Shown here: positions 16,100-25,306 of the stretch, piece by piece | Numbering within the stretch: position 1 is the stretch's first letter | How the letters are laid out: each line of letters starts with the position of its first letter | Origin: Chryseobacterium sp. JV274 | GTDB lineage: Bacteria > Bacteroidota > Bacteroidia > Flavobacteriales > Weeksellaceae | Length of the DNA: 64,000 nt | Reading direction: 5' to 3' | Assembly: GCF_903969135.1 (NCBI RefSeq) | Contig: NZ_LR824569.1 | Location: forward strand, 5,105,001-5,169,000 | Position numbers and translations under genes: made by a program | The notes under the pieces: generated by a model | Seen by the model: only the letters and a program-made list of their open reading frames with translations | What the model was told of the DNA's origin: nothing | Databases searched by the model: none

Positions 16100-16492
16100 T
16101 TTTGTGTAAGTACCAAATGTGCTAAATAATCATAATCTTAAAACGATCTGTTTACTATCCGGTAAAAAAATTAACTTGATCATTTTACTTCATTTGAAAG
16201 TATCCGAATGATACTAATATCAAAATCCTTAAAGAATCTTAAACTTATAAAAATCTATCAGAACATCGAAATCTATCGATAGGTTATGTTTTGCCTGATG
16301 GTGGAAAATCAACAATTTTGCAAAAATTATTATTGACCTGATGTTTACATCAATGAAAGTAAGATTCTAAAAACACATTTGCCTAATTAAAATCTGGTTT
16401 ATAAATTATTAAGATGATTTATGAAAGGTTGATTAATCTCACGTAAGAGTGAGGATTCACAACCTTTATTACCTCAAATTTTAAATGAGAAT
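16100..16492. other. spacer upstream of the C1q-like gene cluster
   Basis: About 390 AT-rich bases, presumably holding the promoter of the cluster. A short palindrome ATCTATCGATAG lies at about 16271-16282. No ORF or RNA gene is recognised. Confidence 0.4.
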
Positions 16493-17389
16493 ATGAGAAA
16501 AAAAACACATAAAGCACTGATCTTACCTTGTTGCTTCTTTATCGGTATATTGAATGCGCAAGTAGGAATGGGTACAAGTAACCCACAAGGGATTTTACAT
16601 GTAGATGGAGCTAAGGATAATTCTGCTTCAGGAGTACCAACGGCAACACAAGTTTCTAATGATGTTATTGTAAATAAAACAACAGGATTCATTGGTGCAG
16701 GCGTTCTTAATCCTAAGGTTCAGTTGGATATCAGATCAGCAGGAAGTGAAAATGCTCTTGGTTTAGGGACAACAATGATGTCGGCAACAACGGCAGGTGC
16801 GGGTGCTACACGATATGATATAAACAGTTTACCAGTGGGTGCTAAAATCGAAGTGTCTGATGGCGCAGTATGGCACAAAGCGTATATTGCCCCTCAAAAG
16901 GCTGTGATTGTTGTTCGTAAAATTGTAAGTCAGTCTATACCATCTGCTTCTGCAACAACCATTATTAACTGGAATGAGGTACGTGACATGAGCAATAGTT
17001 TTGATCCCAGCTCTGGCGAATTTACAGCTCCCCGAAACGGAACTTATACTTTTTTATTAACATTCAATTTTAACGGAGCAGTTATTAGTGATGGTTCAAG
17101 AGTTGAGTCACAATTTTATAATCCTACTACAAGCACTGTTCTTGCCAGTGTGTATAAAACTTTCGGTCAGTCTATGACAGGTACAGCTGATGACGCAAAT
17201 GCTATACGTTCAACACAGGCTGGAGGATCGAGTACTGTTACCCTTACTCTTACGGCAGGGACTAAAGTAAGTGTAAGATTATATCAAAATCTTACTTCAG
17301 GTGCTATTCCGCTTAGAGTTACTACAGATTCTTCGAATCCTGCAAATCCAGATGATGGATTTAACAATTTAACCATAATAGAACATTAA
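16493..17389 (+). CDS. secreted C1q-like domain protein 1
   Basis: A 298-residue protein with a signal peptide ending ...GILNAQ, then the flavobacterial VGMGTSNPQGILHVDG start seen in many cell-surface proteins. The C-terminal ~130 residues form a C1q/TNF-like jelly-roll, marked by SFDPSSGEFTAPRNGTYTFL and ending GFNNLTIIEH. It is first of three tandem paralogs (gaps of 10 bases each), so probably one transcript. No sorting domain is seen; the role is probably extracellular or surface binding. Confidence 0.75.
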   Translation: MRKKTHKALILPCCFFIGILNAQVGMGTSNPQGILHVDGAKDNSASGVPTATQVSNDVIVNKTTGFIGAGVLNPKVQLDIRSAGSENALGLGTTMMSATTAGAGATRYDINSLPVGAKIEVSDGAVWHKAYIAPQKAVIVVRKIVSQSIPSASATTIINWNEVRDMSNSFDPSSGEFTAPRNGTYTFLLTFNFNGAVISDGSRVESQFYNPTTSTVLASVYKTFGQSMTGTADDANAIRSTQAGGSSTVTLTLTAGTKVSVRLYQNLTSGAIPLRVTTDSSNPANPDDGFNNLTIIEH

Positions 17390-17399
17390 GATATAGACT

Positions 17400-18248
17400 A
17401 TGAAAAAGAAGATCAATATAACTTATAAACTATTTGCTTGTATTTTATTTTTTTCTGCAGCTAAAACAATGGCACAAACAGGTTTTTTTACTCCTACGCC
17501 GGCACAACCTCTACATATAGATGCAGGAAAAGATAATGGCTCAGCACCTGATGCAACAAAAATATCTAATGATGTTGTTGTTACATCAACTGGTCAGGTT
17601 GGCTTTGGACTTTTAAATCCCGTTACTAAAGTTGATCTGAGGTCTTCGTCTGATCAGGGAATTATTGGTTTAGGCAATAATACACAAAGCCCCTCTGCCG
17701 CAGGGGGAGGAGCAATACGTTATAATAACGGTGGATTTTTAGAATATTCCGACGGTGAACAATGGATAGCATTACCACTTACTGCTCCAACAAAAGCATT
17801 GGTAAATGCCAGTAAAGGCTCTGCACAAAGTATTCCAAGTGCAGCTTCAACAGTTATTACAGGATGGACAGAAACAGTTGATTTAGGGGCCGGTGCCAGT
17901 GGAGATTTTGATCCTTCCACAGGGGTTTTTAAAGCTCCCCGTGATGGTTTTTATCTGGTTTCTTTCAATATTACCCTGGCTAATGGAAATATCCCTAAAA
18001 ATACATTTGTCGAAACTGCAATAGAAAGCAGTCAAAGTACAGATAATATTCCTGTATTTAAAACTATAAATTCTTATCCTGCTTTTCAGGCTGGTGCAGT
18101 AAGTAATTATATAAGTGGTAACTGTAATGCTATCTTCAATCTTAAAAAAGATGATACTATAAAATTCAGCATAAGGCATAATATAGGCAGTGCCCGAAAT
18201 ACTTTGAATGACAGTAAATTAAATAATTTAAGTATAAGTGAATTGTAA
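17400..18248 (+). CDS. secreted C1q-like domain protein 2
   Basis: A 282-residue paralog with a signal peptide (FFSAAKTMAQ) and a PTPAQPLHIDAGKDNG repeat start. The conserved middle is GLLNPVTKVDLRSSS...AAGGGAIRYNNGGFLEYSDG. The C1q-like C-terminus has FDPSTGVFKAPRDGFYLVSF and ends LNNLSISEL. C1q-fold proteins form trimers, so the three paralogs could form a mixed trimer; this is a hypothesis from gene order only. Confidence 0.75.
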   Translation: MKKKINITYKLFACILFFSAAKTMAQTGFFTPTPAQPLHIDAGKDNGSAPDATKISNDVVVTSTGQVGFGLLNPVTKVDLRSSSDQGIIGLGNNTQSPSAAGGGAIRYNNGGFLEYSDGEQWIALPLTAPTKALVNASKGSAQSIPSAASTVITGWTETVDLGAGASGDFDPSTGVFKAPRDGFYLVSFNITLANGNIPKNTFVETAIESSQSTDNIPVFKTINSYPAFQAGAVSNYISGNCNAIFNLKKDDTIKFSIRHNIGSARNTLNDSKLNNLSISEL

Positions 18249-18258
18249 ACACGTAATA

Positions 18259-19167
18259 ATGGGACAAAAAAATAAAATAAAAAAATTGATCAGTGCTGTT
18301 ATTGCTTTGTCACTGAGTGTAACCTATATAAATGCTCAAATAGGAATAGGAGTACCCAATCCGTCAAATCCGCTTGAGGTTAAAACGGATGCCGGTAATA
18401 TTATAGTTAATAGTTCCGGAAAATTGGGGACTATGGTTGCCAATCCCAAAGTAGCTTTGGATCTACGCGGCGGAACAAATAGTTCTGTGGCTATTGGAAA
18501 TACTACGAAAACAGCTGCCCAGGCTGGGGCCGGAGCATTACGGTATATTGCAAGCCCGGCCATTGGGGTAAAGGGATATTTAGAATTTTCTGATGGTTCA
18601 AATTGGGTCAGTTTTTTTCCTAAAGGGAAACCGCGTATTATAGTAATGGCAAGTAAAACTACTCAGGATACCTATGTATTTGAAAGCGCAGTTCCTTCAG
18701 AAATAGGAACCAAATCCGGCATAGTGCAGAGAAGATCTTCTTATTTAACGAACTGGACTGAAAAATTAGACTCTGATTCTGGGGTTCCAACCTCAAATTT
18801 TGATCCGGCTACAGGTGAATTTACAGCACCACGCGATGGAGTTTATTTTGCAACATTTACTTTTGCATTACAATCCAGCCAGGTAAATACCGGGGCTAAC
18901 AATCAGACAGAAGCTATTTGGGAAGTTAGAGATTCTGCCGGAACAATTACCCAAAGAATAAAAACAAATAATGGGTATGCTTCTGATACCGGAGCCAGTC
19001 CCAATGCCGTACCGGTAGGTTCAGCCTGTACAGTAAGTGTATACCTGAATAAAGGTAGCAAACTAAGACCTTTTACCTGGATTACAGTAGCATTTGATGG
19101 TACAACCAGCCAGTTTGATGTATCAGGAAGTGGAGCTTACAATGCGCTTACGATAGTTGAACAATAA
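18259..19167 (+). CDS. secreted C1q-like domain protein 3
   Basis: A 302-residue paralog. The ATG at 18259 is preferred over an in-frame TTG at 18238 because it starts a clean signal peptide (MGQKNKIKKLISAVIALSLS...INAQ). It shares IGIGVPNPSNPLEVKTDAG, NPKVALDLRGG and the C1q motif FDPATGEFTAPRDGVYFATF, and ends AYNALTIVEQ. It is the last gene of the cluster, followed by a strong terminator. Confidence 0.75.
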   Translation: MGQKNKIKKLISAVIALSLSVTYINAQIGIGVPNPSNPLEVKTDAGNIIVNSSGKLGTMVANPKVALDLRGGTNSSVAIGNTTKTAAQAGAGALRYIASPAIGVKGYLEFSDGSNWVSFFPKGKPRIIVMASKTTQDTYVFESAVPSEIGTKSGIVQRRSSYLTNWTEKLDSDSGVPTSNFDPATGEFTAPRDGVYFATFTFALQSSQVNTGANNQTEAIWEVRDSAGTITQRIKTNNGYASDTGASPNAVPVGSACTVSVYLNKGSKLRPFTWITVAFDGTTSQFDVSGSGAYNALTIVEQ

Positions 19168-19207
19168 AGATATTTTAATAAGTTTGAACAATCTGATTTT
19201 AATTTTT

Positions 19208-19242
19208 AAGTCTCCCAGCTTGATTGCGGGAGACTTTTTTTT
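19208..19242 (+). terminator. terminator of the C1q-like cluster
   Basis: A 9-bp stem AAGTCTCCC/GGGAGACTT with an 11-base loop and a run of T. Confidence 0.8.
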
Positions 19243-19261
19243 GAATGAAAACGTAAACTTA

Positions 19262-19299
19262 AAATAAAAACCTGCAACTCATACGAATTACAGGTTTCT
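19262..19299 (-). terminator. terminator of the GG-leader peptide genes
   Basis: Read on the minus strand, AGAAACCTG and CAGGTTTTTATTTT make a stem and T tail just after the stop of the peptide gene at 19321. Confidence 0.6.
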
Positions 19300-19320
19300 A
19301 TTTTTGGAGAATACAGTGTT

Positions 19321-19467
19321 TTAACTTAAAATCTCACATGGTGCTATACAAATCACCCAGGGACATCTCTTTATTCCCGGAGGAGGGCAGCATGCTTCGG
19401 AACAACTTAATGCTCCGCCATTAATATTCTTCAACTGATCTCTTGAAATTTTTTTAGAATTTTTCAT
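19321..19467 (-). CDS. double-glycine-leader, cysteine-rich bacteriocin-like peptide
   Basis: 48 residues: leader MKNSKKISRDQLKNINGG, then a 30-residue core with six cysteines (SCSEACCPPP, KRCPWVICIAPCEI). The leader has the charged helix and GG cleavage motif of class II bacteriocin-like or microcin-like precursors, matched by a C39-peptidase ABC exporter in known systems. No exporter or modifying enzyme lies in this window, so processing would have to be by a gene elsewhere. It could also be a signalling peptide. Confidence 0.65.
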   Translation of the reverse strand: MKNSKKISRDQLKNINGGALSCSEACCPPPGIKRCPWVICIAPCEILS

Positions 19468-19494
19468 AGTCAAGTAATTGAATTAAACTAAAAC

Positions 19495-19638
19495 TTAAGG
19501 TTGGTTTCCACCACCACATCCATCGTATGGCATACATTGCCACTTTCCGCCGATTAAGCAAAGCTGTCCGCCTCTGCAGTCAATTCCACCCTTGATTGTT
19601 TTCAAATCCTGTCTTTCGATTTTCTTTAAATTTTTCAT
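19495..19638 (-). CDS. double-glycine-leader peptide, glycine/cysteine-rich
   Basis: 47 residues: leader MKNLKKIERQDLKTIKGG and a 29-residue core with four cysteines (DCRGG, LCLIGGKWQCMPYDGCGGG). The leader aligns with that of the peptide gene 27 bases downstream (MKN-KKI-R--LK-I-GG), while the cores differ entirely. This pattern is typical of precursor families sharing one exporter. The two are probably co-transcribed from upstream of 19638. Confidence 0.65.
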   Translation of the reverse strand: MKNLKKIERQDLKTIKGGIDCRGGQLCLIGGKWQCMPYDGCGGGNQP

Positions 19639-19923
19639 AATAATATAGGTTTAGTTCTATTCGAAATTAATCAATTTTTATCAACTGTTGTAGAATTATC
19701 ATGAAAATATTTATTTTCAATCAGTTTATTGTTTAATATTTTCCTTTAGAATTTCTATAATTAAACAAAATATAATGTATGTGAAGTAGGTTAAATAAGC
19801 CTTGTTAAAGGAATGCACAAAGAATTGATTTCTTTTGAGTAAAATCTTGTCTTGTGACAAGTTGGATTTCGTAATGACTTGCTAATTTTGGTTAAAAGTT
19901 TAATGACCAAATCCGATAATATT

Positions 19924-20796
19924 ATGAAAAGTCTATTCAAATTCTCAACCCTATTGAAATCATTACTGATTTTAATGATTACCATTATCACATCACAGGT
20001 ATATGGACAAAAAGTGAAACCTTCTGAAAGTGGCTATGCACCTGCTAACGGCAGCAAAGTTTATTATGAAGTCTATGGTAAAGGGAAGCCCATCGTATTA
20101 TTGCATGGTGCTTTCATGACTATTGATACCAATTGGGGACAGCTGATTCCTGAACTGTCAAAAAACAGGAAAGTAATCGCTGTTGAATTACAGGGACACG
20201 GGCATACTCCGTTTTCAGAACGAAAATTATCACATACTGCTTTGGCAAGTGATGTGACAGAGGTAATGAATTATCTGAAAATTGATAAGGCAGATGTGGC
20301 AGGATATAGCTTTGGGGGAGCAATCGCTTATCAGCTGGCAATACAAAGCCCGGAAAGGCTGAACAAACTAGTTATTATTTCTTCAACGTATAAAAATAGC
20401 GGCTGGCTTCCTGAAGTAAATAATGCATTTAAAGGAATGAAACCTGAACTCTTTATGAACAGCCCTATGCATACTGCTTATGATGCCGTAGCGCCTGATA
20501 AAACAAAATGGACAAAGTTTCTGGAGCAGATGATAGCCACAGCTGGACAGCCATTTGATCTGGGTGATGATAATATTTCTAAAATTTCAGCACCAGTTTT
20601 AATTATAGCAGGTGACAATGATGGATTGGATAAAACCGAACTATCAAAAACCTATAAATTATTGGGAGGTGGAGTGTCTGCAGATATGGGACCTATGCCA
20701 AAATCCCAATTGGCTATTGTTCCGGGGCAAAGCCATGTCAGCCTGATGATGCAGATAGCAACAATTCTGAACTATCTGAACAGCTTTTTACAATAA
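19924..20796 (+). CDS. exported alpha/beta hydrolase
   Basis: A 290-residue protein from the ATG at 19924, chosen because it gives a signal peptide (SLFKFSTLLKSLLILMITII...QVYGQ). The catalytic set of the fold is visible: LLHGAF oxyanion loop, nucleophile Ser in GYSFGGA, Asp in AGDNDGLD and His in PGQSHVSLM. The substrate is unknown, with esterase or lactonase as options. The DHFR-like gene follows 32 bases on. Confidence 0.8.
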   Translation: MKSLFKFSTLLKSLLILMITIITSQVYGQKVKPSESGYAPANGSKVYYEVYGKGKPIVLLHGAFMTIDTNWGQLIPELSKNRKVIAVELQGHGHTPFSERKLSHTALASDVTEVMNYLKIDKADVAGYSFGGAIAYQLAIQSPERLNKLVIISSTYKNSGWLPEVNNAFKGMKPELFMNSPMHTAYDAVAPDKTKWTKFLEQMIATAGQPFDLGDDNISKISAPVLIIAGDNDGLDKTELSKTYKLLGGGVSADMGPMPKSQLAIVPGQSHVSLMMQIATILNYLNSFLQ

Positions 20797-20828
20797 TCAG
20801 ATACAATATCATTTATAAATTGAATATC

Positions 20829-21422
20829 ATGAGAAAAATAACTGTCATATCAATGATTACAATGGATGGTGTCATGCAGGCACCCGGCGGTCCTGAAGAA
20901 GATACATCCGAAAACTTTAAATATGGTGGATGGACTGTATCGTATGGTGATGAGCTTTTCGGTGAAATCATGCAGGAAGAAATGAAACAGACTGACTATC
21001 TTCTGGGAAGAAAAACATTCGATATTTTTTCATCTTACTGGCCTCAGCACGCTGAATTCTGGCCGGGAATCAACGAAGGGAATAAGTATATTCTGTCTCA
21101 GTCTATAGAGAATTCAGATTGGAAGAATACATTTTTTCTCAAAAATCTGGATGATATCCGGAAGCTTAAGCAATCAGAAGGTGCTGATATTCAGATTTGG
21201 GGCAGCAGTGAACTTATTCATCTGCTGTTGAAGAATGACCTTGTAGATGAACTTCGTCTAAAAATCTATCCGTTGATTCTTGGTGAAGGAAAAAAACTGT
21301 TTGACGATAATTCTGTTCCGTCTGCTTTTGCCCTCACGGAAAGCCATGTAACATCAAAAGGAGTTATTATAGCTAACTACAAACGTTCTGGTGAGATTGT
21401 GACAGGCAATGTTGAAATGTAA
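20829..21422 (+). CDS. dihydrofolate reductase-fold (RibD C-terminal) family protein
   Basis: A 197-residue protein from the ATG at 20829; an in-frame TTG at 20820 is less likely. Family signs are the start RKITVISMITMDGVMQAPGG, LLGRKTFDIFSSYWP, DIQIWGSSELIHLLL and DELRLKIYPLILGEGKKLF. It binds NADPH in known relatives; the substrate of this stand-alone group is not known. It is not the folate enzyme itself. Confidence 0.85.
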   Translation: MRKITVISMITMDGVMQAPGGPEEDTSENFKYGGWTVSYGDELFGEIMQEEMKQTDYLLGRKTFDIFSSYWPQHAEFWPGINEGNKYILSQSIENSDWKNTFFLKNLDDIRKLKQSEGADIQIWGSSELIHLLLKNDLVDELRLKIYPLILGEGKKLFDDNSVPSAFALTESHVTSKGVIIANYKRSGEIVTGNVEM

Positions 21423-21472
21423 ATAGAGGCCTTTCATTAATTTTTATTTTTTACAACTGTTAAACCTACAAT

Positions 21473-21841
21473 ATGGATACGAAATTTGAAGCAGGAATAA
21501 ATATTGCCATAAAAATTCCCAAAAGTAAATATGACAAAACGGTAGTCTTTTACAGAGACATCCTAAAACTGAACGTCGAAGAAAAACCGATTAATAATCC
21601 AACGGTTTCCAGAACCCATGAGGTAAAATTCGGGAATAATATCATCTGGCTGGACTGTGTAGATAATTATACCCATTCCGAAACCTGGTTACAGCTTACA
21701 GTTCCTGATGTAGAGCAAGCTACAGAATACCTTCGGTCAAACGGAGTAGAAACCTGTGACGAAATTGAAGAGCTTCCCGAAAATATGCATTGGATTACCG
21801 ATCCTGCCGGCACAGTCTTCAATCTACAGGAAAGAAAATAG
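21473..21841 (+). CDS. VOC-superfamily (glyoxalase/dioxygenase-like) protein
   Basis: A 122-residue single-domain protein: INIAIKIPKSKYDKTVVFYR, VKFGNNIIWLDCVD, ETWLQLTVPDVEQATEYL and HWITDPAGTVFNLQ are typical of the beta-alpha-beta-beta-beta units. The usual C-terminal metal Glu is not clear, so it may not be a classical glyoxalase. It lies in the same direction as the hydrolase and DHFR-like genes. Confidence 0.75.
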   Translation: MDTKFEAGINIAIKIPKSKYDKTVVFYRDILKLNVEEKPINNPTVSRTHEVKFGNNIIWLDCVDNYTHSETWLQLTVPDVEQATEYLRSNGVETCDEIEELPENMHWITDPAGTVFNLQERK

Positions 21842-21939
21842 CAAAAGAAAGAAAGACGATGTAGAAAATTGCTTAGAATATGGTTTTAATCAAAAAATTA
21901 ATATCTTTAACCATCAAATCATTAAATTTTAAACAATTC

Positions 21940-22482
21940 ATGAAGACGAAAACATTAACTTTCATCTTAACCCTCTTTTTTCAACTGGTAAGTATCACTG
22001 CATTTTCTCAGAAAACAGCTGCTCTGAACTCTTTATTAGATAAAAATACAGAATTTATTTTTCCGCAGACTCCCGATAAAATATCAAAAGCACTGAACAT
22101 AAAAACTGTTTTTTATGAAGATGCCAATGAAGAGAAATACGCGAAATGGCCTATGAAGACAGGATTGGAACTCTATTGCAGCCTGGGTAAAAACAATATT
22201 GTTGATGAGATGTTTTTTACCATTTCAGACAATAAATCCGTAGTGGTAGAAGGACTTCCATTTGGCCTTATCATGAATAAAAGTACATTGCAGGACAGTA
22301 AAACTAAGTTCAGTAAATACAATGCTAAAACGCAGAAACTTGGTGCAGACAGTGAATTTCCGGGAGGCTCAAAACTGATTTTTAAGAAAGGAAAACGGTT
22401 TGCAACCTTGTTTTTTGATAATAAAAATCTGCTAAAATCTTTAGGACTTACTACAGAACTTATTGATCCGGCTGTCAATTAA
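21940..22482 (+). CDS. exported protein of unknown function
   Basis: A 180-residue product from the ATG at 21940, where a clear signal peptide starts (KTKTLTFILTLFFQLVSITAFSQ). A farther upstream start at 21880 would bury it. The mature part has no motif I know; YCSLGKNNIVDEMFFTISDN and FGLIMNKSTLQDSKTKFSKY are representative. A terminator follows, so it ends this gene group. Confidence 0.6.
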   Translation: MKTKTLTFILTLFFQLVSITAFSQKTAALNSLLDKNTEFIFPQTPDKISKALNIKTVFYEDANEEKYAKWPMKTGLELYCSLGKNNIVDEMFFTISDNKSVVVEGLPFGLIMNKSTLQDSKTKFSKYNAKTQKLGADSEFPGGSKLIFKKGKRFATLFFDNKNLLKSLGLTTELIDPAVN

Positions 22483-22505
22483 TTTCAACAGCTTTCAAAT
22501 ACTAT

Positions 22506-22535
22506 AAAATCCGTCACTTTTTTGGCGGATTTTTT
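22506..22535 (+). terminator. terminator
   Basis: AAAATCCG/CGGATTTT stem with a 12-base loop and a T6 tail after the unknown exported gene. Confidence 0.75.
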
Positions 22536-22703
22536 CAATGTATTGAATGAAGTGCCACCGTGTAAAAATGATCTCTTTCATTCATCCGTAAAAATCCTCC
22601 ATTCATTTCTTTATTTCCTGAGTTCATTGTTTTCTGATTGAACCACAGAAGCAGATAGAATAACTTTGACATATCAAAACAGAAATAATTAACATCATAA
22701 ACT

Positions 22704-23447
22704 ATGAACAGAGAATTAATTTTATTAAGAACATTTGCTTTTACAGCAGTTATTGGAATTGTATTTTTAACAGCTTCAGCTTTCAAAACAGACGGACATG
22801 AGAAATTCACAGAGATTGATGTTGAAAGAATCAATATTGTTGAAAAAGACGGTACTGTAAAGATGATCATTACCAATGTAGAAAAATTTCCCAACGGAGA
22901 AGATAAAATAAACGGTAATCCTACCAATAAAACAAGAAAAAAACGCTCAGGAATGCTTTTCTTCAATGAAGACGGAATAGAATGTGGAGGTTTTATTTAT
23001 GATGGGCAGAAAAATAAAAACGGGCACAGCTCGGGATTATCCCTTACTTATGATCAGTATAACGGTGATCAGGTAATGCAGCTTTTGACTCAGGATTATA
23101 AGAAAGGAGATAAAAGAGTAGTGGCAAGCGGGCTTTATTTCAATGACCGCCCATCAAAAGAATCACAAATAAAAACCGGGGAAATAATGGCAGAGCTGAA
23201 CCAGATAAAAGATCCGGAAGCTGCTCAGAAAAAATATAAAGAATATGAACAGCAGGGACTGATTGGAGGAGCACCAAGAATGATGCTTGGGAAAACCAAA
23301 GATGAACATAACGGATTGTTTTTATTCGACAGTAAAGGCCAGCCGCGAGACAGATTCTGTGTAGATAAAAATAACGAAGCAAAACTGGATTTCTTAGATG
23401 ATGAAGGAAACGTTACCGCATCATTTCCTGAAAAGAAAAAAAAATAA
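22704..23447 (+). CDS. membrane-anchored or exported protein, unknown
   Basis: A 247-residue protein with an N-terminal hydrophobic segment (FAFTAVIGIVFLTASAF) and a hydrophilic rest with Asp/Gly turns: EIDVERINIVEKDGTVKM, MLFFNEDGIECGGFIYDG, GLFLFDSKGQPRDRFCVD. The repeated beta-strand/turn pattern suggests a repeat fold. It lies 64 bases before the LytS-type kinase, separated by a terminator hairpin. Confidence 0.6.
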   Translation: MNRELILLRTFAFTAVIGIVFLTASAFKTDGHEKFTEIDVERINIVEKDGTVKMIITNVEKFPNGEDKINGNPTNKTRKKRSGMLFFNEDGIECGGFIYDGQKNKNGHSSGLSLTYDQYNGDQVMQLLTQDYKKGDKRVVASGLYFNDRPSKESQIKTGEIMAELNQIKDPEAAQKKYKEYEQQGLIGGAPRMMLGKTKDEHNGLFLFDSKGQPRDRFCVDKNNEAKLDFLDDEGNVTASFPEKKKK

Positions 23448-23458
23448 TACAAAGAAAC

Positions 23459-23486
23459 AGCCCTGTAAAAATATAGGGCTATTTTT
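23459..23486 (+). terminator. terminator
   Basis: AGCCCT/AGGGCT stem with a 10-base A/T loop and an ATTTTTG tail. Confidence 0.65.
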
Positions 23487-23511
23487 GCAAAAAAGACCAT
23501 TCAGAAAGCCG

Positions 23512-24534
23512 ATGAAAACCATTGTAAAACGGATTAATCAAAACAGGTATTTTCTTCTGTTTATCCTTTTGTTTGCCTATGTACAATCTATTCATACCCG
23601 TATTGGGATAAGAAGAACATTAGACTGGTATATTTTTACTCCGGAAGCTGCAGTTGTCACTCTTATTAGTGCCTGTATCTTGTTTTTTGTGATCGATTTT
23701 TTCATTAAAAACTGGCAGAAGTCATCAACATTCAGCATCACAGAAATCCTTAAAATATTCAGTTCATCACTGTTGACCTATCTTGTGGTGATGAAGATAA
23801 TAGGCTTTTTGATTGCCTTTGCTTTTGGAAAGATTGAGAAGAATTTTAATCAGGAAGTTGTTATTCTTTCCACTTTTTCAGATTTGATCGGGGGCTTTAT
23901 TTATGGAAGTTTTTTTCTGGCATACCGTTACTACAAAAAGAATACAGACTATCAGAAACAGCTTGCTCTTTATGATCATGCATTGTCTGAAAGTAAAATT
24001 AATCAGCTGAAAGCGCAGCTTAATCCTCATTTTTTGTTCAATAATCTCAATATTCTGGACCAGCTCATAGAAGAAGATAAACGAAAAGCTTCCGACTTTC
24101 TTAACGAATTTGCAGAGATATACCGCTATGTTTTAGATGTTTCCGATAAAAAATTAGTAGCAGTGGAAGAAGAGCTTGCTTTTGCAGAGAAATATTTTAA
24201 TCTGATCCAGTACAAATACGGAAATGCCTATTCATTAGAAATAAATCATATAAGATCCCCAGGAAATATTATCCCGTTATCATTACAGCTGCTTTTGGAA
24301 AATGCAGTTCAGCATAATCTTGGAACGCTTACAAATCCAGTTGTAGTCACCATAAATCTGGATCAGACAATAACCGTTTCAAATAATGTTATACCGAAGC
24401 GTAACAGTAAAAAAACGTCTGGAAGAGCGTTGAACAATCTTAAAGAACAATATACGTTATTAACCGACCGACAGGTAGAAATATTAAAAACAGAAACCGG
24501 ATTTTCAGTAACACTTCCTATAATTCCAGTATAA
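23512..24534 (+). CDS. LytS/YehU-type sensor histidine kinase
   Basis: A 340-residue protein from the ATG at 23512, chosen because the membrane part begins there; codons upstream overlap a terminator. Four hydrophobic helices (about 13-30, 45-64, 83-106, 117-140) precede a His_kinase domain with QLNPHFLFNNLN (His173), then an ATPase region with LQLLLENAVQHN and a short RALNNLKEQY end. The partner LytTR regulator begins 4 bases after its stop. The signal is unknown. Confidence 0.85.
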   Translation: MKTIVKRINQNRYFLLFILLFAYVQSIHTRIGIRRTLDWYIFTPEAAVVTLISACILFFVIDFFIKNWQKSSTFSITEILKIFSSSLLTYLVVMKIIGFLIAFAFGKIEKNFNQEVVILSTFSDLIGGFIYGSFFLAYRYYKKNTDYQKQLALYDHALSESKINQLKAQLNPHFLFNNLNILDQLIEEDKRKASDFLNEFAEIYRYVLDVSDKKLVAVEEELAFAEKYFNLIQYKYGNAYSLEINHIRSPGNIIPLSLQLLLENAVQHNLGTLTNPVVVTINLDQTITVSNNVIPKRNSKKTSGRALNNLKEQYTLLTDRQVEILKTETGFSVTLPIIPV

Positions 24535-24538
24535 AAAT

Positions 24539-25306
24539 ATGATAAAAGTTATAATTATCGAAGACGAAATTCCTGCCAGAAACAAATTAAAACGTTTTAT
24601 CAGCGAATTGGAAGAACCGGTTGAGATCGTTGCAGAGATTGATACCGTAGAAGAAGCCGTTACTTTTTTTAAAAATTCAACAGTAGACCTGATCTTTTCT
24701 GATATAGAATTATTGGATGGAAATGCCTTTGAAATCTACAGTCAGGTGAACATTTCAAGCCCGATAATTTTCACAACCGCTTACGATCAGTATTGGATGA
24801 ATGCCTTTGAAAGTAATGGTATAGAATATCTTTTAAAACCATTTTCACAGGAACGTTTCCAAAAAGCATGGGGTAAATTTCTTTTATTAAGAACTTCTGC
24901 ATCAGAACAGAATGATGTCCTGATAAAACTTCAGCAAATGCTCAATAACAGTCATCCAGAGAAAAAATATAAAAAAAGATTTACGGTCTCCTCACATCAG
25001 GGAACTTATTTTGTAAATACTGAAGAGATCACTTTCTTTGAAGCAGAAGAGGGAATTGTCTTTGCTTTTGATACTGCAGGAAAAAAACATCTGTTGAATG
25101 AATCTACACTAAAAGAAATTGAAAATCAGCTTAGTCCTTCGGATTTTTTCAGAATTAACCGAAGTGAAATCGTTCAGAAAATACATATTGAAAGGATAGA
25201 GCGTTACAACAGAAATACACAGTCTATCCAGATAAAAGGACATAAAATCCACCTTATCACAAGCCAGAGTAATACCTCTGCTTTCAGAAAATGGATTGAA
25301 GAATAA
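24539..25306 (+). CDS. LytTR-family response regulator
   Basis: A 255-residue protein with a receiver domain (1-120; acidic pocket EDE 8-10, phospho-acceptor Asp55 in IFSDIELLDG, Lys in LLKPFS) and a C-terminal LytTR DNA-binding domain (about 150-255; VNTEEITFFEAEEG, STLKEIENQL, FFRINRSEIVQ, IERYNRNTQSIQIKGHKIHL). It is the partner of the kinase just upstream. The target genes are not known. Confidence 0.9.
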   Translation: MIKVIIIEDEIPARNKLKRFISELEEPVEIVAEIDTVEEAVTFFKNSTVDLIFSDIELLDGNAFEIYSQVNISSPIIFTTAYDQYWMNAFESNGIEYLLKPFSQERFQKAWGKFLLLRTSASEQNDVLIKLQQMLNNSHPEKKYKKRFTVSSHQGTYFVNTEEITFFEAEEGIVFAFDTAGKKHLLNESTLKEIENQLSPSDFFRINRSEIVQKIHIERIERYNRNTQSIQIKGHKIHLITSQSNTSAFRKWIEE

